In this document: positions 1-11,460 of the stretch, piece after piece
How positions within the stretch are numbered: the stretch's first letter is position 1
Layout: each line of letters begins with the position of its first letter
Origin: Kondoa malvinella
Lineage: Eukaryota > Basidiomycota > Agaricostilbomycetes > Agaricostilbales > Kondoaceae
Assembly: GCA_039545315.1 (NCBI GenBank)
Contig: BCIM01000007.1
Span: 956,745 to 1,020,744, forward strand
Direction of reading: 5' to 3'
DNA: 64,000 nt
Made by a program: the position numbers and the translations under genes
The notes under the pieces: generated by a model
Told to the model about the DNA's origin: nothing
What the model saw: only the letters and a program-made list of their open reading frames with translations
Databases searched by the model: none

Positions 1-1217
1 CTCGGGAAATGCCGCTGCGATAGACAGCAAAGGATTTAAGGATCCCCACAGCTTTGACGGCGGGAGCATGCTCACTGGTGTCTATAATACCGAGCCATTC
101 GGCCAGGTCGGTTTTTGGACCTGTCAATATCGGGAAGCAGCTCATCGCCTCGACAGGGAGAACCGCTGAATGTTATCATTAGCGCTAATTCGGCCCCAGA
201 GATCCTAACTGAATCAGGACTACAACTCTGGCTCAATTCGCTCAATTTTTCGCAGAACTGTAAGTCTTGCGAAGCTACCTTCGAAAGAGCCGGCATCTAC
301 GTTGTACACTAGATGGCTGATCAAATTTGTAGGTCTGGGACAAGCGACAGGTATTGGCGGAGGCGACACCAAACAGAATGCGACTTTAGATCCTGGCCTC
401 ACTCTGAATCAGACCTTCGTTTTTCGCGAAGACTGGGGCAATCATCTCTATGGCAAGCGTTCCTTTACCTTAACGATGATGATGTGACTCTGACGATCAT
501 CAGGTGCATGTAAAGTACGCTACTCGCTGCATCTATTCAGCGGTCGGCCGGTAACAGATGCTACAGGAAACTTTCAATGGCGGTAGCAGGACCAAAGTCT
601 TCAACCAGACCTCTACTGGAGCCATTTTTATGGCAGTAGCTGTGGAAGAAGGTCTGCCATATCACGATATCTCTGGAAAGTAGGGTCTGCTGCAATCGCC
701 AGTGTCGAAATACTAATCATGCCTGCTATGCAAAGATACGACAACAGCAAAAATGGCTACGATGATGGTCGTGACAAGCTCCTGCAAGCTGCGTAAGTCA
801 AATATCCAAATAAACCTGTCACCCTAATGCTGCATTCAGAGGTGTGAAAGGTGTAGAAGGCCCGCAGGCTGGCAATGGCTCGTGGATCAGTCTTCCTGGC
901 GAAGAAGGGTATGCGAGAACCGTCAGCTATTGGACAGACGTAGAGATGCTATCTGGGATGCTGATTCGTGAGTGTTCCACTAGTCGAGCCGAATTTAGCT
1001 GATCCGTTCATGTAGCTGGCGACCCGAAGATCAACCACAATCTGAAGATGTACGTTTGATCGTTCTTGCTGCGATGTGAAGCTGACCTTCCTGCAGTGAT
1101 GGAGACGTCGCACTGATCACAGTCACAATCTTTTACGACTCCCTTTCCCCTTCTATACGATTGTTCGTTTCGCGCTTGACTTGGCTGCTTCCTGCACTAC
1201 TCTGGATACTGCTATAG
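1..1217 (+). CDS. Conserved fungal protein of unknown function, 3' part only (gene enters from the left edge)
   Basis: Successive exons on the plus strand read as one protein: a stretch with SGNAAAIDSKGF and GGSMLTGVYNTEPF, then EPLNVIISANSAPEILTESG, then LGQATGIGGGDTKQNATLDP with LNQTFVFREDWGN, then MPAMQRYDNSKNGYDDGRDK, then SWISLPGEEGYARTVSYW, and finally GDPKINHNLKI and DGDVALITVTI. Introns such as 255-331 and one ending at 1096 separate them. The pattern 'WLNSLNF', N-linked sites, 'NGYDxGRDxL' and a final 'DG...ITVTI' recalls an unnamed basidiomycete secreted or membrane family that I know only from hypothetical proteins. The last exon adds a hydrophobic tail (RLTWLLPALLWILL) before the stop. 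The exact splice sites between 480 and 780 are unclear, and the start lies outside the window. No function can be assigned. Confidence 0.5.
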
Positions 1218-1289
1218 ACAAATTAATAGATGATGTGACGAATTTCCGTCTGCAGCTTGTTTACTCGTTCGACCAAATACCCGCTCAGC

Positions 1290-2093
1290 ATGGCCGCAGA
1301 TACCAGCTCCACGGAGTTCCAGATAGCCTTCCTACGTGCCGTAATCAAGCACCGACCGATAGGCTTGAGCAAACATTTCTCCATGTTGGGGATGCAAAAG
1401 ATGCTTTTGAATGAATTAGGGAGGTCGATAGACGCAGACACGCTATGGGCTACAATGGACGAATGGTATAATATGAAGGAGATGGATCACCTTGTCCGTG
1501 TTCCCTTGCTTTGCAAGCTATATCGAAATGTTCATGTCTATTTGTCTAAGGCTGTTGAAATGTCAAATACGCGATCAACAAGCTCATCTGGCTCGTCTCA
1601 GCCTGAACAGCTTCTCGGATTTGATCTGGAATCGACTGCACAACGAACAGCGGACCATGACCTATCCGATATCATGTACCAGCGAAGGTTCAGACAGTCA
1701 GCATCTCCAGATCATCATGGGGACACGCCAGCTGTGTCTGTTGTGTCTGAGAAGGATGACGGGGAGGGAGATTCACCTTTGACTGATCCTGGATCACCAT
1801 TGACGGAAGCTGAAGGATCAGAGGGTGAAGCAATAGATGAAAGCGCGGAGATTCAGGACGCTGAAGCAGAGGCAGAAGAAGAAAACGAGGAGGAGGGAGA
1901 AAGTGAGCGACCGGCAAAGAAAGTAAAAAAGACGACCAGGCCAGTGAGAGGGCGGAATACAGCAAAGAAGGAAAAAGAGGATACAGGAACGCCGAAATTA
2001 TCAGGCGCAGCAGCCATTAGTGCGAAGAAGAAGGCAGAAAGATTGGCAGGGGAAGAAGCGGCAGCTCCACCATCAAAGAGGAGGAAACGATGA
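1290..2093 (+). CDS. EAF7: Chromatin modification protein EAF7 (CT20 family), NuA4 histone acetyltransferase subunit
   Basis: The N-terminus (FQIAFLRAVIKHRPIGLSKH, then LGRSIDADTLWATMDEWYN) matches the CT20/Eaf7 (animal MRGBP) domain, which helps anchor the Eaf5/7/3 module to the NuA4 H4/H2A acetyltransferase in the nucleus. After about residue 70 comes a Ser/Gly linker, then a long acidic run (about residues 160-205, rich in E/D/A) and a basic C-terminus ending KRRKR with several KK/KR nuclear-localisation-like clusters. The start is the ATG at 1290. An upstream in-frame extension exists, but the family homology begins just after this Met. The segment 1494-1550 begins GT, ends AG, is exactly 57 nt and encodes an uncharacteristic peptide. 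It is probably an in-frame intron, giving about 248 residues instead of 267. The gene converges on the kinase gene downstream. Confidence 0.8.
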   Translation: MAADTSSTEFQIAFLRAVIKHRPIGLSKHFSMLGMQKMLLNELGRSIDADTLWATMDEWYNMKEMDHLVRVPLLCKLYRNVHVYLSKAVEMSNTRSTSSSGSSQPEQLLGFDLESTAQRTADHDLSDIMYQRRFRQSASPDHHGDTPAVSVVSEKDDGEGDSPLTDPGSPLTEAEGSEGEAIDESAEIQDAEAEAEEENEEEGESERPAKKVKKTTRPVRGRNTAKKEKEDTGTPKLSGAAAISAKKKAERLAGEEAAAPPSKRRKR

Positions 2094-2120
2094 GCTTGCT
2101 TTGTATAATTCATTGTATCA

Positions 2121-3080
2121 TTATTTCAACCGAGTAGAAGGTTCTTCTCGATGCCCAAGAACCTGATCTTCGATGCTGGTGACCTTCATATCAGGCTTTG
2201 TCATATTCGCCAGCATGTAATCGCCGTTCAGCAAATCACTCGTGTCCGCTATAAGACAAACTTAATACCGTCCTGATCAGACTGACGGAAGTTTACCTCG
2301 ATTCGCAGCCTCTTCCTTCGTGTTGGTCACACCAGTAAGTACATGCCGCTCTATCAGACGACTTCGCGCCCTTTCGCGAACACATTCGAGCAGCCAGATC
2401 TGGTCAAAGCAAGAGTGCCCCGCTGACCAAGGTTCTTCGTCCAGTGGGAGATAGATGCCTTCGATAAGCACCAGAGTATGCCTTGGTTCGATAATGATGC
2501 TGTCGGGCACTGGATCCTTGGTTTCATGCGCGAATGAAGGGGCCGCAACAGAGTCGTTGATGTTTGCTTTCCGCAGGTCGGTTAGAAAAGTGACGAAAGC
2601 TTGCCCATTGAATGTAAAAGGTGCTCCGCGGCGTCTGCGGATGTATCAGGAGAGCGCTCGAAAGCATTGAGAGGTCTCACCTGTGGGCTTCGGCGGGGTC
2701 ATCAAACTGATCTAGCTCCGCCCGACTCTGCAGACTGTAATGAGTACAGCACAGTGGACTAGATCGAGCTCACGCACATAGTGCCAACCGTCCATCCCGA
2801 TGAGTACTGCTTCGTGCTGCTGTTTGCCCTTGTTCATTGCAGCGACCAATTCTTTTGCGAGCGTGGTCTTTCCGCATCCTGGAATTCCAGCGAGCTGCAC
2901 ATGATCAGACTCTGGCCTTGTCTCACCTCTTGGTACTCACTCCGATGATACAACGTCGTTTCTTTGCCTTTGCACTGCGCTTCGTGTTTGAGCAATCTTA
3001 TCAGTGTCTCTTCTGCTGCTTGCCTACTTCTGCGAGAGTGCCTCCAGTCGCTTGCCCAGGTCTTGTACTTGCGATTCCAT
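2121..3080 (-). CDS. YFH7-like P-loop kinase (uridine kinase/pantothenate kinase-like NTPase)
   Basis: Spliced exons give an N-terminus MESQVQDLGKRLEALSQ, then KKRRCIIG joined to LAGIPGCGKTTLAKEL, a perfect Walker A (GIPGCGKT). Next come EAVLIGMDGWHY (the substrate-side Asp of uridine-kinase-like enzymes), LDQFDDPAEAHRRRGAPFTF, HTLVLIEGIYLPLDEEPW (Walker B-like), and RLIERHVLTGVTNTKEEA with its lid arginines. The C-terminus is YMLANMTKPDMKV to a TAA at 2121. The order matches fungal YFH7 and the related phosphoribulokinase/uridine kinase superfamily. The physiological substrate of these enzymes is not established. At least four introns are visible; the first has a CTGAT branch site. The start ATG at 3080 was chosen because it opens the first exon that splices in frame to the P-loop. 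It lies 211 bp downstream of the ABC transporter stop on the same strand. Confidence 0.82.
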
Positions 3081-3291
3081 CGTTCGACGTATTGGACTGA
3101 TAATGCACCTCTCCACCAACACTTGGCCGACTCACTCGCGGGATATATACTCGAGTGCATTCCTCGTAGCAGCCGTTACACGAGCTGGGCCAGAGCGACG
3201 AATAGTCTGCCATATACATGGCCATCGGCTCATCTACTATTGCTCGTTGCACCTCGGTCTATATGAACCTATACTACCGTCCCATCAGGAT

Positions 3292-6200
3292 CTAGCCATG
3301 CATGTTGGCTAAAGCCGCAAATGCGCCATTTTGTGCAAGCAACACCTCGGGGGAGCCTTGCTCTTTGATTTCTCCTCTGCTTCTTCATCAGATTGGGCAC
3401 TGTCACATCACGAGGCCTGCTTACTTGTCTAAGACAATAATGTGATCCATTTCTCTGATTGTTGCTATACGATGAGCGACCACCAGGATGGTCGTGTCCT
3501 GAAATGCAGACCGAAGTACTTGCTGCATGGCCTGGTCGCTTTCTTCATTGAGAGACGAGGACGCTTCATCTAGCATCAGAATCTTTCGCTTGCGCAGGAG
3601 AGCTCTAGCCAGCGCCAGCAGCTGTCGTTGACCTCTAGAGAAGCTGCCGCCGTTCGAGTTGACCGCATGATCCAGCTGCTTGACAGTCTCACCATTCCCG
3701 TTCGGCTATACATAGTGTACACACCTTTCCGTCGAGTGCTTCTACCAATCCTTTGCAGTGTGTATCGTCCAGAGCTTGCCAAATTTGAGTGTCCAAGCAA
3801 ACGCCTTCGGGATCCAAATTCTTTCTCAAAGACAGTTCCACCATCATCTGGTCACACCTCAGCTCACGTACCGAGCAAAATCGACCTTCGCTTACGGGTT
3901 CCTGCGGAATAATGGTCATCGAATTGCGCAATGAATATCGGTTGATGTCGTTGATGTTTGACCCGTCGACTTCGAGCCAGCCGGTCAGTCCTGTATATAC
4001 GTCATGCTACTTATATTGCTCACTGGTAACCTCTCCAGAGTACACGTCCACCATTCGTAGCAGACACGAGAGCAACGTGCTTTTTCCTGAGCCTGTCCTC
4101 TTCGGTGGGCGTTAGCTAGATCCGCCCTATTGTAAGGTACTTACTCCACAGATCCCCACTCTTGAGCCTGCCTTGACACTGAAGTTGATGTTTTTGAGGG
4201 CGTATGGCGCAGAAGGGCCTTCTGAGTAGCGCAGAGACAGGCCTTCGACCTCAATATTGGCTTCCCTGATGGCGAATGCTTTTCCATCATACTCAGTTGC
4301 CTTGACATTGTCTTCCGGCGCCAGGTCACTGATGTAACGGGTCCTCTTGACTGAGATGGACGCGATCTGGAGTTCTGCTGCTTTATCAGCAGTGCTTAAG
4401 AAGACCAAGAACATCTCTCACTTGTGACAGACTGAAATAGGAATGAGAAAAAGGAAGGCAAAGCAATCACTTGTACTAAAGCGACGGCAAAGAGACTATT
4501 CGGAGTATTGCGCTGCGAAACTGCAATACAGACTACGAGAGTAGCCAGGATAGAAACAAACAGGCCCATGACGAGCGCTAGCCATTGAGTGGCTACTGCC
4601 AGAAGATCTATCAAAGACGTGAGCGCCTGCACCCGCATTGGCCTTTCGAGAGCTCTCACAGAAAGAACGCTGAGCTGCGGCAATGGCTTGGCCAGTCTTG
4701 TGAATCAGATGCTTCTCCTTGCCAAAAGCCCGACAGCATCTGAGGCCATCCAGGTCTGAAATGCCTTGGATTGCACTGTACAATGGCGTTTTGGACGATG
4801 ATTGAATTGATCTCAGTTCTACCGAAGAGAGTCAGGCTCAGTTGTATGCCGTTGTATCACTCACGTTGACTGGTCTTCAAGTAGACATAAGCCGCTCCAG
4901 CACCAAACAAGCTGATTGCAACTATGAGAATCAAAGAGAAAGGTGTCGCTATAACGAAAAGGCTAGGTGAACAGTCAGCTGTGTAAAGTAATCAGCAGGG
5001 AAGACTCACATGCTTTGCTATGCCAGGGATGTTGCCGTTAGTCACGCAAATCACTGGGCCCAAGAACATACAGGGACGAGCACTGGTGTGAGCAGTCAGA
5101 CCTGCCACCAGGCCATAGAGAGCAGGCAACCTACTTGCTAAAGTGGAGGAAAACTCTCCCCATGCCGACGAGAACTCCTGCTCGTAAGCTAACACATCGG
5201 ATGAAAAGCTTTATCAAAGAACATCAGTGGTGGCTACATCCATATAGCGCATGCCTACCGATTGACCAGGAAAGCAGATGAATGTTGTTGTAATGTGGCT
5301 AATGGTGCATTGAAGAAGCCATTCGCTTGTTTTGCGTGCGACAACTTGAGAGAACAAAGAAGGTACTAGACCGCCAAAGTTTTAAGATGTAGCACGCGCG
5401 ACAAAATTCCGCTCACATAGCACCACCAGCATGCAAACCAAGCGGCAGAGGCTATGATGAAGTAAGCGGTTATCGCAGCAAAGCCACCGAACCAGGCAGC
5501 AAAGTTGACCCGTTGAGAGTCCGAGTCTTGCCCAGTCCAAGCTCGGAAAAAGAAGAGCCATGACGAATGATACGGAACCCACGCGAGCAGGTTAATCAGT
5601 ACGCCGAAGATGATGAATGTCCGTCTGGGTGCACCAAGGAACGCCAGTACATCTGATGACCTTTGTGAGCCGCACTACCAAATTTAAAGTCAGACCTACT
5701 GCTGAATAGATTGCCTCGCATGAAGACAGCCTCATCTACATCATCACCATCCATTGCCGACTCTTTGTGCGTGTCCTCTGCGCCGGTTCGCATCCGCTTT
5801 TGCAGAACGCTTCCGACAGAACGTTTCGTGGACTGCTGTCTTTCGATCAAGAAAGTCTCCGCCGAGCCTTCTTTGACTACCTTGCCGTTGTTTAGTTGGA
5901 TAATGTGCTGCGCCTGGTATAGACGGGTAGTGTCGTTGGTAGTCATGACGACAGTCTTTCCTGACAAATAGCCTTCGTTGCCGAATAAGTTTTCAAAGAC
6001 TTGGTTTTCTGTATCTGCATCCAACGCAGACAAGATGTCATCGAGCAGGAAAGTTGTGCACCCGTTATAAAGCGCCCGGGCTAAAGCCTACGCAATCCGT
6101 AGGTAAGCAAGGTGAAGCTCGTCAACCACGGGCATGAACGTACAATACGCTGCTTTTGGCCGCCTGAGCACGACAGAGCAGGCTGTTCGTCTCCATTTTC

Positions 6201-8712
6201 CCAGCCATTGATGTCCTGATCGAGGACGCAGGCCGAGAGTACAGCTCGATATTTGCTGTCTTGTAAAGGCGACCCGTACAAGATGTTGGATTGAACACTT
6301 CCAGCCTCTACATAGCAGTCCTGCGAGCCTTAAATGAATATCTCAGACAATTTTGTTCAGGAAGGATTTGAAGCTCTTACAATATGCGATAGGCTGGCCT
6401 GACATGGTACGATGACAATGACCGGAAAAAATGTCAACCTCGCCAAGTAGAGATTGCAATAGTGTGCTCTTGCCCGAAGCGACTACGCCAATCGTCAGCG
6501 CTACCATCTGGTCGAAGCTTGCCACGCACCGGGACCGATGATTAATGTCAATCCGTCGAGCGGTATCTGGACTGATACATCCCGAAGTATGGTCGTATCT
6601 GTCGCTATATACCCAATATGTGCTCGTTCAAGTTGAAAAGCGTCTTCCACCGTTGGCTTCTCTGACTTTTGAAGCGCCTTCTCTCCTTCGGACGATTTTG
6701 CTGAGCAGGAAGAGGACTGAAACGCCAGAGAGTCTTTTTGCCGAGCTTGCAGGAAGGTCTGTAGTCTAGCAACGCTCGAAAGACCTGACATGAAGGCTCC
6801 ATACTGCCAAGCAACCGCCCACAAGGTGGAAGCAAAGGCTTCAAATACCGCCTACGAGGAAGTTCAACCCCTGGTGGATAGCTTCTGTCTTAGCTTACCA
6901 AACATGTGAACTAGGGCAAGCTGGTAAGTACGGATGTTGCGATCTAACAGATTTAACCCACGACCGACTCATAATCCAAATCACGATCCGTCAAATGGGT
7001 GTGCACCGTATAGGAGCCGAAAAGAGCAAATCGCAAGAGATTCCATAGAATGTTGTACCATATTCCCGTGGCTGCATGTCGAAAGCGCCAGCGTCCTTGC
7101 TCGTGAAGTTCCACATTCCTAGCGGACATGTATTCTCGATGGAAGCAGCTTTCGTATGCTTGCATCTTCATGGCTCGCAGGCATCGAACGATCTAGCCAG
7201 CAGTCAGATTGCATAGCATAAAATACAGGGGCACTAACTGAAGTGAACAGCTTTACTCTGCGATCCGTCGCAGCAGACCATCTTGACTGGTCTATCGTGA
7301 GACGACTGCCGACCAATGGTATCAAGACGAACAAGGCGAGGATCGAGATGAGGTAGCCGAGTGCTGCAATGCCAAAGCTGTACCAAACGATAAGGACAGA
7401 GCAGATGCAAGCCAACGTAAGCTGGTATAGGTAGTACTGCACGAGCAGTCAGTATAATTTGGATCTTCTAGACCAAAAAACCCACCATGAATTTGACTGC
7501 ATCGGCGACTCTTTCGATATCAATAGACTCAAAAGACGACAGTGCACCCGAGCCCAGGTCGTCTGCTACCGAGATGTGAATATTCAGCGCCTTGCGGTAG
7601 ATGGCCTGCATGAGAGCCAAACGAAGGCGACCAATCAATCGATTCAGGCATACTTCAAAGAGCGCAGTGCAAGTGGCAATGCCGGCGACCGCTATGCCGT
7701 ATGCTATTATCAGGAAAGAAAATTGAGCATTGCCTGAGACACTTCAGATACCCGTACCAACAGCCAAAGCATAGCCATATGCCGCTGTTTGCGGCTCACT
7801 TTCGTTGCGGTATGAATTCAAGAAGCTGAGAGTGGCATTCAAGATCAAAGGGACGCAGAATGTGATCAAGACGACCAGGGTGGCCGGAAGCAGGGGTGTA
7901 ATCGCATCCATCTTTAATGTCCGAAACAGCGTCTGAAGAAGCCGAAACCGATGCTTTTGTGAGGCTATCCAGGCTCTGTCGAATCGCTCATACTGAACTT
8001 GAGGCTCTTCATTGTCGATAGAACCTAGGTCTGAGACCTTGATCTGCCCTCTCAAGCCCATTCTGAGGTATTTTACGAACCAGAAAAGGGTGATTCGTGA
8101 GGTGAATGAAGCAGTCAATTCTGGCGAAGTTTTTTCACCGTTGCGATCGAGTAGTACGTTGCGTTTGCTGAAGTGTTCTAGACCGAGCTGCAGAGTCTTG
8201 GCAGCGAAGGCAATACAAAACGGAGCGAAGAAGATTTTGGATGTGCTGTTCAAGTCGAGCAGTACATAAGATCGAAGTCGAACAATGCCGACCAGGGTAG
8301 TGAAGGCGAGGCAAAGGGGCAGGGTGATTGAAGACCTGAATGTAAAAAAGTGCTCCAAGTAGACGAGTACGGGCAGCTGCAGAGCGACAATGAGGTCGAG
8401 AGTCAGTGCTGCTAAGTAGGATGCATTCCGGTTGATAGTTGTCCAAGCAATCAGGCACAGGAGCGATGCTACAGTGTTGGTTATTGCGAGGCCTTCTTTT
8501 GCAGAGCACAACCAGACGCTATATCGTTCTGTATTGATTCGCGCTTCCTTTTTGCTCAGTCTGTAGCATCGTACGAAAGCCAAGATGAGAAAGATGCAGG
8601 CGGGAAGCAGAATGAGCAGATATGCTTGCGCAGCAAGGTTGAAGTCGAAGCTTCTACAAGCGCTGCCTGTCTGTCCGAAGGACCATTCATTAGCGCAGAA
8701 CGACATGGCCAT
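3292..8712 (-). CDS. Full-length ABCC (MRP-type) transporter with TMD0
   Basis: The first exon (MAMSFCANEW...) carries about five hydrophobic segments (TMD0), a linker, and then the first helix of TMD1. NBD1 has Walker A GVVASGKST (about 6470), signature SCSGGQKQR (about 6165), Walker B plus D-loop FLLDDILSALDADTENQ (about 6040) and an H-loop position occupied by Asn (MTTND). TMD2 exons occupy about 4400-5580. NBD2 has Walker A GRTGSGKST, assembled across an intron at about 4095-4157, signature FSRGQRQ, Walker B ILMLDEASSSLNEES and H-loop VVAHR. It ends DKGEIKEQGSPE...ANMHG before TAG. These are hallmarks of ABCC exporters of conjugates and xenobiotics (Ycf1/MRP): a degenerate NBD1 with Asp after Walker B, and a canonical NBD2. 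There are well over ten introns. The substrate is unknown. Whether it sits in the plasma or vacuolar membrane cannot be told. Confidence 0.9.
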
Positions 8713-9205
8713 TGATGAGAGAGAGGAAGAAATGATACGTGTGCCGCGGCGATAGTAACCAGATAGCACTGCACCGAAACATAGCCTGAACGTAAGGGAA
8801 AGCGAGGCATTGACAGGAAGACGTCCACATCTTATGTGAAAGGGGAGAACGCTGGCGCGCATGATACAGATGGTGCGCTCGCGCGGCCCGCAGTAGGTAC
8901 GTGAGAAATAGAGAGAAATTCCGAGCGAGATCGTTTCCGAGTCGACGCGATAAAGGTATTCGCAGAACAGGCAGTTTCTGATGCTGAGAGACCTTCAGCA
9001 CCGAGGCTGCAAGTATTCGGACTGATGTTCATGGTCGAGGTGCAAGCGCACCTTCGAGTCTGTTCGCAGTGATCAATCCTTGCCTTCATTGAACATCCTC
9101 TTGTTACATACAACAGTCGCATAATAAGTTTAAACCCAGACATAACACGCTCATACTGATCCCTCATCGACAATTGCCCCAAACCTATCTATTGACAGTT
9201 GATTG
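8713..9205. other. Spacer between two minus-strand genes; promoter side of the ABCC gene
   Basis: No reading frame here connects to a recognisable protein. The ORF antisense and upstream of the transporter start has no family resemblance and no splice partner. It presumably holds the ABCC promoter and the terminator of the DUF6534-like gene. Confidence 0.4.
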
Positions 9206-10839
9206 CTAGACTTCTTGCTTATACTTCCTGCTTAACGGCCGTGCTGCTGGTGACCACGACGCCAGCCGTCGAGCCAGAACGACTGTGTCTGCCCATAGAG
9301 GTCTCGGGCGAAGAGTTCTTCGACTGCTTGAATTTAGCAAGGTCTCGCGAATCAGGGAGAGACCTACTCCATCAGGCATGTAGAGCTTAAAGTCCGTTTG
9401 ACCGGTTTCGGCCATCGTTGTGCTGGACTTGGTGACGTCGCCTCGAGTGAGAGTTCCGTCGTGTTTCGCTCGAGTCATGAGCTGAACCAGCAGACTCAGA
9501 CAGTAGAGTTTCGATACTATTCACTAGGCGTTGGCTCATGGTCTTAGGGAGAACAGATGACATACAGGGCTCAAATGTGGCTATATACCATTCGACCTTC
9601 TTATTCGTTTGAGACAGCACAAGCGTCGCGATTGCGAATGAAGTAGACAGTGCGCTGGAATTAATGATCTGCGCCAAAGTTGAGCATCTACGCAGTCTGA
9701 TTGGAAAATACTAACGACAAGGAGATATCTCATGACTGGCCAAGCTGTCAGTGTACATCAGTAAAGCAGGTGGAAAGACGAACTGATAGAGCGAGTCTGC
9801 TGATACGTCGTCTGCGTCCGATACGAGAGAAGCATGTATGCCAGAATAGACGTGTTGATGATATCGATAGCCACGCATCCGGAATAAAAACCAACCGAAG
9901 TAGTGTTCATCATATTTCCTACCCACACCCGATTGAACAGGTAGTAGACCAGGGCGATGCCAACTCCGGCGACATAGAGGATAAGGAGTGAGATGAAGAC
10001 ACCAAAGACCATTGACTTCTTCAAGGCCAGCCAGGCTCGCCGACTTTCCGGTCATTAGTCCTAGTGGGAACAGTTGAGGATCGATCCCACCTGAAGTACC
10101 CTTGTACAAGCTGCATTTGGATAAGCACAAGCCTGATTCACCTGATGGATACTGACCAACACGGTGCACAAATGCCATCCGACAGCGATAGACAAAGCTC
10201 GTTCGCTCGAGACGCTATGTAGCTGGTCAGCTCAAGCGTCGCTGTCGATCTAGCACCCTCACTAGCTGGACCTTTGCGTTTGAGCAAAGGCATCGTATAG
10301 ATCTGATAAGACCAAGAGATTAGTAAACATTGCCGAGCAGGAATAGCGCTTACGCTCAACAAAGACGATATGTAAGAAGGTCCAAAGCGTAGCGGATTCT
10401 TTCTAGCTATCAGCTCATGGAACCCTGCTACACAGCAGACGCAAGCGGACCTGCGACAGATGCAAAGCCAACCAATCCGACTAGCCATTTGATCTGTTCG
10501 ACATCAGCAGGACTTCCATTAACAGTCTGATCCGACACACCCATGGTTTATCGCGTTGGGAATAGCGCGCAAAGTCTGCGAGACGTCAGAAGTGCCCTCC
10601 GACACATTTGCCAAGGCGTACACTGTCACAACACACGTCAGAAATTGATATTGCACCCATAAAATGACATACTAGAGCGATAAGACCCTTCGCAAAGAGG
10701 TCAGCCATGTTCCGGACACTTTCAAGGCATCACAAACAACAAGGAAGCCCTCCAAAAAGATGTTGACGACCATGCTGTGAAAGCGACATGCGACGCTCGA
10801 GAGGGCCTGCTCTGCACTTGTCCACGACTCGGACGACAT
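9206..10839 (-). CDS. DUF6534-like seven-helix membrane protein, paralog 1
   Basis: The start MSSESWTSAEQALSSVACRF parallels the two other copies in this window (copy 2 at 41.6-43.1 kb, copy 3 at 45.9-47.4 kb). Conserved blocks follow: QGYF joined to SRRAWLALKKSMVFGVFISL, VYYLFNRVW, DIINTSILAYMLLSYRTQTT, SSALSTSFAIATLVLSQ, WYIATFEP, and finally LSKLYCLSLLVQLMTR, reached through an intron at about 9504-9551 that restores the frame. The pattern of hydrophobic helices ending in a 'SKLY..SLL..L..R' motif followed by a polar tail matches the fungal DUF6534 integral membrane family, whose function is unknown. Splicing between 10100 and 10700 is not fully resolved. Copy 1 lacks the first intron (right after RFH) that copies 2 and 3 keep. 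It is divergent from the GMC gene at 11461. Confidence 0.62.
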
Positions 10840-11460
10840 GTTAACAGATACGATAACGGCAACAGATAACACGGCAAGGGAGAAGAGGGAAGAGCGCCAG
10901 TCCGCCTGACAAGAAGCTGACTTCGGCATTACACTGCCCTTTTGACCTCATTCAAATACGCCCTCAGTGCTGACACTGAACGATAAATTGGAATGCATTA
11001 GCCTTGATTGAAGTCGAGACTTCAACTAGGAAGCATATGCATCAACGTTGGCGGATAACAGCGAGACGAAATGTGTTGGAAAGAAGCTCGAATTCGCTGG
11101 TCTATCATGGGGCCACAAGCTCACAGCCGCCTGTTCTTTCAGCTTACTGCTGTCACCTTTCGCAAGCTGTCTTGTGCTGTTGGATACATACATCACAGTG
11201 CGGTCTTGGCTTGTGCGGAAGTCAACGTTCAATATGCTCTCAAGCCTCTCCTAAGCCTCTAATCTTTGCTCTGCCAATATACGGATGTGCTACGAATGCG
11301 GTCATGCATCTCTCATATAAATGCTCCTTTGACATCAAATCGAAGGGGACCCACCATCCGATGGTCAAGGCTTGACAAACGGTGGCTGCGACCGTGTGCT
11401 CTGTCTTTGCTCCTGCTTTCCTCTCTTGTCTCGCTACATCCCTTTCATAGCGCAGTCCCC
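10840..11460. promoter_or_regulatory. Shared divergent promoter region of DUF6534-1 and GMC-1
   Basis: This is a 621-bp interval between two divergent start codons. It includes a TATA-like element TATAAA at 11316-11321, 140 bp upstream of the GMC ATG. The in-frame ORF running upstream of the DUF6534 start (to 10929) is hydrophobic but is not conserved in copy 3, where a stop codon precedes the ATG, so I treat it as non-coding. No other element could be recognised by eye. Confidence 0.4.
11316..11321 (+). promoter_or_regulatory. TATA-like box upstream of GMC-1
   Basis: The hexamer TATAAA sits within TCTCATATAAATGCT, 140 bp before the start codon. The distance is plausible for a short 5' UTR, but the assignment rests on sequence alone. 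Confidence 0.35.

Noticed and set aside
8832..9182. Minus-strand ORF upstream of the ABCC start
   Set aside because: No homology, no splice joining to the transporter, and it lies where the promoter is expected.
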